Origin: Zeimonas sp041678445
GTDB taxonomy: Bacteria > Pseudomonadota > Gammaproteobacteria > Burkholderiales > Burkholderiaceae_E
Assembly: GCA_041678445.1 (NCBI GenBank)
Contig: JBAYOD010000093.1
Location: 1-11,794 of the forward strand
Length of the DNA stretch: 11,794 nucleotides
Direction: 5' to 3'
Shown in pieces: positions 6,385-11,794 of this stretch. The translations under genes were made by a program, and so were the position numbers. The notes below the pieces were generated by a model that had not been told where the DNA came from, made no database searches, and saw only the letters and a list, made by a program, of their open reading frames with translations. The first letter of the stretch is position 1, and each line of letters opens with the position of its first letter.

Positions 6385-7578
6385 ATGCTCAAGAAGCTCT
6401 GGCTGGTCTTCGCACAGACCGTGACGGTCGTGCTGGCGCTCACGTTCACCTTTGCGACGCTGCGCCCCGAATGGCTGCCGCAGCGTCTGTCGGGAGCGCC
6501 GGCGGCATCGGCGCCGACACCCGGGCCCGCCCCGGCCGAACCGCGCACCGCGCCGCCTGCGGTCGTGCGCGACGCGGCCATTCTGTCATACAGCGAAGCC
6601 GCTGCCCGCGCCACACCGGCGGTGGTCAACATCTTCACGACCAAGACCACCCGCACCGCCCAGGAACACCCGCTGTTCGGCGACCCGCTGTTCAGGCGCT
6701 TCTTCGGCGACCGCTTCGACCAGCGCCAGCAGACCAACAGCCTGGGCTCGGGCGTCATCGCCAGCCCTGACGGCTACGTGCTGACCAACGATCATGTGAT
6801 CGACTCGGCCGACGAAATCGAAGTGCTGCTGCACGACGGGAGCCGGGCACCGGCCACGCTGGTGGGCGCCGATCCGGAAACCGACCTCGCGGTGCTGCGC
6901 ATCACCGGAGCGAAGCTGCCGGCGATCGAATTCGGCAGCGCCGAAAGCGCAAGGATCGGCGACGTGGTGCTCGCCATCGGCAACCCCTTCGGGGTCGGCC
7001 AGACCGTCACGATGGGCATCATCAGCGCGCTGGGCCGCACGCAGCTGGGCATCAACACCTTCGAGAACTTCATCCAGACCGACGCCGCGATCAATCCGGG
7101 CAACTCGGGCGGCGCGCTGGTCGACAGCGAGGGGCGGCTGCTCGGCATCAACACGGCCATCTACTCGCGCACCGGCGGCTCGCTGGGCATCGGCTTCGCG
7201 ATCCCGGCCAGCACGGCGCAGCACGTGATGCAGCAGATCGTCGCCACCGGTTCGGTGACCCGCGGCTACATCGGCGTCGAACCCCAGGACCTGACCCCCG
7301 ATCTGGCCGAAGCCTTCCGGCTGCCCCGCCGCGAAGGCGCGATCATCGCCGGCGTGCTGCGCGGTGGCCCGGCCGAGCGCGCCGGCGTGCGGGTCGGCGA
7401 CATCCTGATCGAGGTCGACGGCAAGCCGGTCTTCGACACGGCATCGATGCTCAACCTGATCGCCCAGCTGACACCCGACAGCACGGTGCGTTTCCATTTC
7501 CTGCGCGACGCCCGGAAGATCGAGATTCCGATCCGGATCGGCAAGCGGCCCGCACCGGGCCAGCAGCTCAGGGAATGA
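6385..7578 (+). CDS. Membrane-anchored HtrA-family serine protease (DegS/AlgW-like, one PDZ domain)
   Basis: HtrA (S1C) proteases degrade or cut misfolded or regulatory proteins in the periplasm. The 397-residue product has one N-terminal membrane helix (about 4-25), an Ala/Pro-rich linker (37-60), a trypsin-like domain with catalytic H137 (LTNDHVID), D167 (DPETDLAVL) and S241 (NPGNSGGAL), and one PDZ domain (about 284-390, starting GYIGVEPQDL). One PDZ domain and an uncleaved-looking anchor match DegS/AlgW, which cut anti-sigma factors, more than two-PDZ DegP; a DegQ-like quality-control role cannot be excluded. The start MLKKLWLVFAQTVTV at 6385 is chosen by family resemblance; no clear ribosome-binding site precedes it. 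A GTG at 6304 in the same frame would add 27 residues antisense to the Nif3-like gene and is less likely. It converges with tatC. Confidence 0.92.
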   Translation: MLKKLWLVFAQTVTVVLALTFTFATLRPEWLPQRLSGAPAASAPTPGPAPAEPRTAPPAVVRDAAILSYSEAAARATPAVVNIFTTKTTRTAQEHPLFGDPLFRRFFGDRFDQRQQTNSLGSGVIASPDGYVLTNDHVIDSADEIEVLLHDGSRAPATLVGADPETDLAVLRITGAKLPAIEFGSAESARIGDVVLAIGNPFGVGQTVTMGIISALGRTQLGINTFENFIQTDAAINPGNSGGALVDSEGRLLGINTAIYSRTGGSLGIGFAIPASTAQHVMQQIVATGSVTRGYIGVEPQDLTPDLAEAFRLPRREGAIIAGVLRGGPAERAGVRVGDILIEVDGKPVFDTASMLNLIAQLTPDSTVRFHFLRDARKIEIPIRIGKRPAPGQQLRE

Positions 7579-7605
7579 CAAGGCGGCCCGGCCCGGCCCG
7601 CCTCG

Positions 7606-7631
7606 CGGCGCTGGCCAAGCCCGCAGCGCCG
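7606..7631. terminator. Hairpin between convergent protease and tatC genes
   Basis: An 8-bp stem (cggcgctg with cagcgccg) with a 10-nt loop lies midway in the 71-nt gap between the two stop codons. No T-run follows on either strand. It may be a weak or Rho-assisted bidirectional end signal; the function is inferred only from position. Confidence 0.3.
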
Positions 7632-7649
7632 GCCGGCCGGCGGCAGCAG

Positions 7650-8453
7650 TCAGCCGGCCTTCTCGACTTCTTCGCCGACTTTCGGGCCCTCGTCCTCTTC
7701 GCTCTCGTCTTCTTCGTCTTCGGACTCGGGGTTGCGGCTGCGCGCCTTCAGGAAGCTGCCCAGCCAGATACCGAGTTCGTAGAGCAGCAGCAGCGGGATG
7801 GCCAGCATGAACTGGCTGATGACGTCGGGCGGGGTCAGCACGGCAGCGACCACGAAAGCGCCCACGATCACGTAGCGGCGCGCGCTGCGCAACTGCTGCG
7901 TCGTGACCATGCCCATCTTGACCAGCAGCATCACGATGACCGGCACTTCGAAGGTCACGCCGAAACCGAAGAAGATCGACAGCGTGAAGTCCCAGTACTT
8001 CTGGAGATCCTGCATCACGTCGGCGCCGGTCTTGGACGCGAACGCGAAGAAGAACTTGTAGGCCATCGGCAGCACGAAGGTGTGGGCGAAGCCGATCCCG
8101 ATGACCAGGAACACCATGCTGGAGATGATCAGCGGCAGCGCGAACTTCTTTTCGTGCTCGTAGAGCCCCGGGGCGACGAAGGCCCAGGCCTGATAGAGGA
8201 TCCACGGCAGTGACACCAGCACCGCAGTCAGGAAGGCGATCTTGGTCAGCGTGAAGAAGGCGCCGGCCTGGTCGATGAAGATGGGCCGGGTGCCCTCGGG
8301 CAGCGCCTGGTACAGCGGCTGCGCCAGGAACTTCATGATGTCGCCCGAAAAGTAGAAGCACACGCCGAACAGCAGCAAGACGACGACCAGCGACCGGATG
8401 ATCCGGTCACGCAGTTCGACGAGATGCGAAATGAAGGTTTCTTGCTGGCTCAT
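7650..8453 (-). CDS. tatC: Twin-arginine translocase subunit TatC
   Basis: TatC is the six-helix membrane receptor that, with TatB, recognises twin-arginine signal peptides on folded proteins before TatA forms the passage. The 267 residues show the cytosolic N-terminal signature (ISHLVELRDRI, with E13 and R15), the first periplasmic loop, the AFVAPGLYEHEKK loop (E99 and E101) and GVTFEVPV with E159. All are positions conserved in TatC and tied to signal binding. The C-terminal ~27 residues form a strongly acidic tail (about 243-263, EDEEDESEEDE) beyond the last membrane helix, longer than in typical TatC. It begins 24 nt after the tatB stop and ends the his-hinT-tat gene run. Confidence 0.97.
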   Translation of the reverse strand: MSQQETFISHLVELRDRIIRSLVVVLLLFGVCFYFSGDIMKFLAQPLYQALPEGTRPIFIDQAGAFFTLTKIAFLTAVLVSLPWILYQAWAFVAPGLYEHEKKFALPLIISSMVFLVIGIGFAHTFVLPMAYKFFFAFASKTGADVMQDLQKYWDFTLSIFFGFGVTFEVPVIVMLLVKMGMVTTQQLRSARRYVIVGAFVVAAVLTPPDVISQFMLAIPLLLLYELGIWLGSFLKARSRNPESEDEEDESEEDEGPKVGEEVEKAG

Positions 8454-8477
8454 GAAGCGGGGCGGGTGCGCAAGGGG

Positions 8478-8915
8478 TCAGGGACGGCGCTTCGGGCGCT
8501 TGACGCCGAGCGTCTTCTCGCGCTCGATGCGCCGCTCGCGGATCCGGTCACGGGTGCGCCGCACAGTGTAGATGCGATCCCAGTCGGTCTGCGAGCGGGC
8601 GCTGGTTTCCGTCTCCGGGCTGCTGCCATCCAGGCTGCCGGCGATCGAATCGAACTCCGATCTGGTTTCATCGATGGCCGACTTGAAGCTGCTCTCGACA
8701 TCGCGCGCGGCTTCGGTCACTTCCTTCTGCAGGTTGCGCAACTCGTCGAGTTCCATCTGCCGGTTGAGGTCGGACTTCACGTCCGCCACATAGCGCTGCA
8801 GCTTGCCCATCCACTGACCCGCCTGGCGCGCGACCCGCGGCAGGCGCTCGGGGCCGAGCACGACGAGCGCAACCAGGCCAATGACGAAAAGCTCGGAAAA
8901 ACCCAGGTCGAACAT
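8478..8915 (-). CDS. tatB: Sec-independent protein translocase subunit TatB
   Basis: TatB pairs with TatC to form the signal-peptide receptor complex in the inner membrane. The 145 residues begin MFDLGFSELFVIGLVALVVLGPERLP: a short periplasmic end with E8, one membrane helix and the G-P-E-R-L-P hinge typical of TatB. An amphipathic helix follows (RVARQAGQWMGKLQRYVADVKSDL), then a charged and partly coiled region and a basic C-terminus (RIREKR-type, ending KRPKRRP). The start is set by the family N-terminus; no good ribosome-binding site is visible, unlike tatA. The 201-nt gap from tatA is long for this operon and carries a strong hairpin. Confidence 0.96.
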   Translation of the reverse strand: MFDLGFSELFVIGLVALVVLGPERLPRVARQAGQWMGKLQRYVADVKSDLNRQMELDELRNLQKEVTEAARDVESSFKSAIDETRSEFDSIAGSLDGSSPETETSARSQTDWDRIYTVRRTRDRIRERRIEREKTLGVKRPKRRP

Positions 8916-9061
8916 CTTGGGCGTATCAGACGATCAGTCGGATGAAAGCGGAGGATCGGCCCGCACGGACGAGGCCGCGGATGGGGCCACCATGGAGGTC
9001 GGCATGGGCGCGCACCACCACCGCCCGGCGCGACCCGCACGCGCAGGCCGTCCGAAACGAC

Positions 9062-9087
9062 GCGAGCGGCCGGAAGCGGCCGCTCGC
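9062..9087 (-). terminator. Perfect 11-bp hairpin in the tatA-tatB gap
   Basis: The segments 9062-9072 and 9077-9087 are perfect inverted complements (gcgagcggccg with cggccgctcgc) with a 4-nt loop. On the transcribed minus strand it starts 29 nt after the tatA stop and is followed by gtcgtttcgg, which has only three Ts in a row. It could be a weak intrinsic terminator or an mRNA-stabilising structure that keeps TatA above TatB and TatC, as the Tat machinery needs. The structure is certain from sequence; the role is inferred. Confidence 0.5.
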
Positions 9088-9116
9088 AGGCACGATCCGG
9101 CCGCCGAACCCCGTGC

Positions 9117-9329
9117 TCAGCTCTTTTCCCGTGTCTCGACGTCGATCGTGCGCGCGCTGTCTTGCTGTGACTCGGCCGAAACCTGCTCGGTGCCTTCCTT
9201 CACGCCTTCCTTGAAGCCGCGCACCGCGCCGCCCAGATCGGAACCGATGTTCTTCAGCTTCTTCGTGCCGAACACCAGCATGATGATCACCAGCACGATC
9301 AGCCAGTGCCAAATGCTCATCGCTCCCAT
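9117..9329 (-). CDS. tatA: Sec-independent protein translocase subunit TatA
   Basis: TatA oligomerises in the inner membrane to let folded twin-arginine substrates through. The 70-residue product starts MGAMSIWHWLIVLVIIMLVF (one membrane helix), then the GTKKL hinge, the amphipathic helix with NIGSDLGGAVRGFKEGVKEG, and a short polar tail. The SIWHW start and the absence of the G-P-E-R-L-P hinge separate it from TatB. AAAGGAG at 9344-9338, 8 nt upstream of the ATG at 9329, is the strongest ribosome-binding site in this gene run and suggests high translation, fitting the excess of TatA over TatB and TatC. It follows hinT by 39 nt. Confidence 0.97.
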   Translation of the reverse strand: MGAMSIWHWLIVLVIIMLVFGTKKLKNIGSDLGGAVRGFKEGVKEGTEQVSAESQQDSARTIDVETREKS

Positions 9330-9368
9330 AGAATCTACTCCTTTGATGCGGCTGTGCCGTTCAGCGGT

Positions 9369-9713
9369 TCAAGCCCGACCGAGAGGTTCGGGCCCGCCCA
9401 GCACGTGGACGTGGAGATGATACACCTCCTGTCTGCCCACCCTGCCATTGTTGACAACGATGCGAAAGCCATCCGCCGCCCCTTCGCGCCGGGCGAGTTC
9501 GCCGGCCACCCCGAGCATGCGGCCCAGCATCGGCTCATGTTCGGGCCTCGCATCGTACAGGTTGTCGATGTGTTCCTTGGGAATGAGCAGGAAATGCACC
9601 GGGGCATGGGGGTTGACATCGTGAAACGCCAGGATGTCGTCGTCCTCGTAGACCTTGCGCGACGGGATCTCCCCGCGCACGATCCGGCAGAAAATGCAAT
9701 CTCGTTCGCTCAT
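9369..9713 (-). CDS. hinT: HIT-family purine nucleoside phosphoramidase (HinT-like)
   Basis: HinT-type proteins hydrolyse purine nucleoside phosphoramidates such as aminoacyl-AMP adducts. The 114 residues match the family length. Visible are the N-terminal C6-I-F-C9 pair, AFHDVNPHAPVHFLLIPKEHI, and the catalytic histidine triad H99-L-H101-V-H103. The ATG overlaps the hisE stop in the sequence ATGA, so it is probably translated by coupling with hisE. Linkage to hisE and tatA is common in betaproteobacteria; no direct functional link to histidine synthesis or Tat export is established. Confidence 0.95.
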   Translation of the reverse strand: MSERDCIFCRIVRGEIPSRKVYEDDDILAFHDVNPHAPVHFLLIPKEHIDNLYDARPEHEPMLGRMLGVAGELARREGAADGFRIVVNNGRVGRQEVYHLHVHVLGGPEPLGRA

Positions 9714-10150
9714 TCGCCTGCTTCACCTTCCGGCCCCTGCGGCCGCCCGCCCGGGAGTCTATCGGAGTCCGCGTCGGCTGCCTCGCGGGCCGCAGCCTTG
9801 CGCGAGGCCTTCTCGTCGAGCCCCGACAGCCCTTCGCGGCTGGCCAGTTCGCCGAGCACCTGGTCGGGGTGCAGGCCATGGTACTCGAGCATGACGAGGC
9901 AGTGGAACCACAGGTCGGCGGTTTCGGCAACGATCCGCTCGGCCACGCCGTCCTTGGCGGCCATCACGGTCTCGGTCGCTTCCTCGCCGATCTTCTTGAG
10001 GATGGCGTCGTTGCCGCGCGCGAACAGGCGCGCGACATAGGAGCGCTCGGGGTCGGCTTCGCGTCGGGCAGCCAGTATGCGGGCCAGCCGGTCCAGCACT
10101 TCGGAACTGGGGGCCGGCGCATCGTCGGGGGTCCGGGTCGACTCGCTCAT
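9710..10150 (-). CDS. hisE: Phosphoribosyl-ATP pyrophosphatase HisE
   Basis: HisE removes pyrophosphate from phosphoribosyl-ATP, giving phosphoribosyl-AMP, the second step of histidine synthesis. The 146 residues contain the MazG-like all-alpha core: VLDRLARILAARREADPERSYVARLF, then KKIGEEATETVMAAKDG with the metal-binding glutamates, and AETADLWFHCLVMLEYHG. Ends are extended relative to the usual 105-120 residues: an N-terminal Ser/Pro/Asp stretch and a C-terminal tail of about 30 residues rich in Ala, Arg and Gly. The start (MSESTRTPDD) overlaps the hisI stop as ATGA; an upstream in-frame extension lies inside hisI and is not likely. The stop overlaps hinT. Confidence 0.96.
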   Translation of the reverse strand: MSESTRTPDDAPAPSSEVLDRLARILAARREADPERSYVARLFARGNDAILKKIGEEATETVMAAKDGVAERIVAETADLWFHCLVMLEYHGLHPDQVLGELASREGLSGLDEKASRKAAAREAADADSDRLPGGRPQGPEGEAGE

Positions 10151-10607
10151 CGTCGATAGATCGTTTCGGGATCCTTGAGCACCGGATCGACCGCCCGCCA
10201 GGCGCCGCCCTCGAAGCGGCGGAAGAAGCAGGATTCGCGGCCGGTATGGCAGGCGATGCCGCCGGCCTGCTCGACCGACAGCAGCACCACGTCGGCGTCG
10301 CAATCGAGGCGCAGCTCGCGCACCTGCTGCTGGTGGCCCGACTCCTCGCCCTTGCGCCAGAGCCGCTGGCGCGAGCGCGACCAGTAGACGGCGCGACCGG
10401 TGGCCGCCGTTTCGGCCAGCGCCTCGCGGTTCATCCAGGCAACCATCAGCACCCGCCCGCTGGCCGCATCCTGGGCGATCGCCGGCACCAGCCCGTCGTC
10501 ATCCCAGCGCACCTCGCCGAGCCAGGCCTCGCCAGGCCGGGCCCCGCCGGGCCGGGCCTCGCCGGGCCGGGCCCCGTCCAATCGGGCTTCGTCGCGCCGG
10601 GTTTCGC

Positions 10608-10611
<4 letters not shown>
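10147..10611 (-). CDS. hisI: Phosphoribosyl-AMP cyclohydrolase HisI, GTG start, repeat-bearing N-terminus
   Basis: HisI opens the adenine ring of phosphoribosyl-AMP, the third step of histidine synthesis, using zinc and magnesium. The core spans residues ~33-154: EVRWDDDGLVPAIAQD, VLMVAWMNREAL, YWSRSRQRLWRKGEESGHQQ, the metal site D103-C104-D105-A-D107, and zinc cysteines C121 and C128 in ACHTGRESC. HisE is a separate gene here, not fused. I place the start at GTG 10611, whose bases overlap the hisF stop (GTGA). This gives an N-terminal extension of about 30 residues made of pentapeptide repeats (DEARL-DGARP-GEARP-GGARP-GEAWL-GEVRW), encoded by 15-nt tandem repeats. An internal start is not excluded, but no ATG occurs before the core. 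Confidence 0.93.
10519..10608. repeat. Six degenerate 15-nt tandem repeats within the 5' end of hisI
   Basis: Consecutive 15-nt units begin at 10519, 10534, 10549, 10564, 10579 and 10594. The middle three (10534-10578) differ from one another at only one to three positions around gggccgggcctcgcc; the outer ones are more degenerate. The unit is in frame and encodes a GEARP-like pentapeptide. Slippage here would change the HisI N-terminus by whole pentapeptides without breaking the frame. Confidence 0.8.
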
Positions 10612-11369
<758 letters not shown>

Positions 11370-11546
11370 TGGTGGTGGCTCCCGATTGCGTCCTGGTTGC
11401 GCCATCGTGGTCCGGCAGCTGGCCTCCCCCGCCCGCGCAAACGGCGCGCGGGCACCCCCTCCGTTCCGGAGGGGGAATGTCTGCAAGGCGGCCATTGATC
11501 GTGAGTCCTGCCTCCTCTCCGGATCGGAGAGGGGCCGGGGGGCAGT
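11370..11546 (-). other. hisA-hisF gap with three consecutive hairpins
   Basis: Three perfect-stem hairpins lie in 177 nt. They are 11514-11521 with 11525-11532 (8 bp, 3-nt loop), 11455-11463 with 11467-11475 (9 bp, 3-nt loop) and 11431-11438 with 11446-11453 (8 bp, 7-nt loop). The first two share a CTCC-GG(A)-GGAG design and look like REP-type intergenic palindromes. None is followed by a T-run on the minus strand. No gene is visible. They may protect or process the his mRNA; this is inferred. Confidence 0.5.
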
Positions 11547-11794
11547 TCAGCCCCGCGCGATCTCCACAGCCTCCCGCAGCGGGAGGTCCCCGGTGTAGAT
11601 CGCCCGTCCGGAGATCGCGCCCACCACCCCCAGCGGCTCAAGCTCCTTCAGCGCGCGGATATCATCCAGCGACTTCACGCCGCCCGCGGCGATGATGCGC
11701 AGGTTCGTGTTCTGCGCGATCTCCCGCAGCGCTCGCAGGTTCGGCCCGCTGAGCATGCCGTCGCGCGAGATATCCGTGTGCACGATCTCCCGCA
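11547..11794 (-). CDS. hisA: HisA, ProFAR isomerase (C-terminal part only)
   Basis: HisA is the (beta/alpha)8-barrel isomerase that converts ProFAR to PRFAR, the step before HisF. Only the last 82 residues or so are in the window; the frame is open at the right edge. The family signature HTDISRDGMLSGPN is near the visible start, followed by IIAAGGVKSLDDI and the phosphate-binding GAISGRAIYTG, ending LREAVEIARG. These separate it from the paralogous HisF. It is followed by the hairpin-rich 177-nt gap before hisF. Confidence 0.95.
   Translation of the reverse strand, partial: REIVHTDISRDGMLSGPNLRALREIAQNTNLRIIAAGGVKSLDDIRALKELEPLGVVGAISGRAIYTGDLPLREAVEIARG

Noticed and set aside
5625..6770. 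Long plus-strand frame antisense to the Nif3-like gene, extending into the protease
   Set aside because: It overlaps two well-supported genes, has no family resemblance, and shows the composition of an antisense shadow.
6586..8361. 591-codon minus-strand frame spanning part of tatC and the antisense of the protease
   Set aside because: It is out of frame with TatC, antisense to the protease, and has no recognisable domains.
9045..9056. aggccgtccgaa, one mismatch from the Neisseria DNA-uptake sequence variant
   Set aside because: A single imperfect copy in 11.8 kb is expected by chance in GC-rich DNA; no second copy or inverted pair was seen.

Overview
The window is GC-rich (about two thirds G+C by eye) chromosomal DNA, almost certainly from a betaproteobacterium. 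Evidence for this is the gene order hisA-hisF-hisI-hisE-hinT-tatA-tatB-tatC, an HtrA-type protease, a Nif3-family gene, mscL, petABC (Rieske, cytochrome b, cytochrome c1) and sspA-sspB. As I remember it, this linkage is typical of Rhodocyclales and Burkholderiales. The cytochrome b quinol-site motif PVWY fits a beta- or gammaproteobacterial bc1 complex. I cannot name the genus from sequence alone.

Layout, right to left. Minus strand 11794-7650: the end of the histidine operon (hisA 3' part, hisF, hisI, hisE) runs into hinT and tatABC. The junctions hisF/hisI, hisI/hisE and hisE/hinT are 4-base stop/start overlaps, so translation is probably coupled. Two junctions are loose and carry strong hairpins: hisA-hisF (177 nt) and tatA-tatB (201 nt). 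Plus strand 6385-7578: a membrane-anchored single-PDZ serine protease, convergent with tatC. Minus strand 5595-6374: a Nif3-like protein, divergent from the protease with essentially no intergenic DNA. Plus strand 5125-5559: mscL. Minus strand 4860-1961: petA-petB-petC, followed by a clear intrinsic terminator. Then minus strand sspA (1885-1271), a 698-nt gene-free stretch, and sspB (from 572, running off the left edge).

How the genes connect. TatABC exports folded proteins. The Rieske protein PetA has a twin-arginine N-terminus, so a likely Tat substrate lies in the same window as its translocase. PetABC is the ubiquinol:cytochrome c reductase of the respiratory chain. SspA is an RNA-polymerase-associated stress regulator and SspB a ClpXP adaptor; together with the HtrA protease they cover transcriptional and proteolytic stress responses.

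The genes themselves are ordinary housekeeping genes. The most unusual DNA is between sspA and sspB. It holds two related repeat units in opposite orientation. Each unit has its own long terminal inverted repeats (about 31 nt with two mismatches, and 34 nt perfect). The whole stretch is flanked by an exact 8-nt direct repeat that sits on the sspA stop and on the sspB start. This looks like insertion of non-coding, MITE-like DNA into a formerly tight sspA-sspB pair. Other points worth a look are a 15-nt minisatellite in the 5' end of hisI, a perfect 11-bp hairpin between tatA and tatB, a possible protease promoter inside the Nif3 gene, and an internal ClpX-binding-like motif in SspB. I see no new multi-gene system, CRISPR array, rRNA or tRNA.
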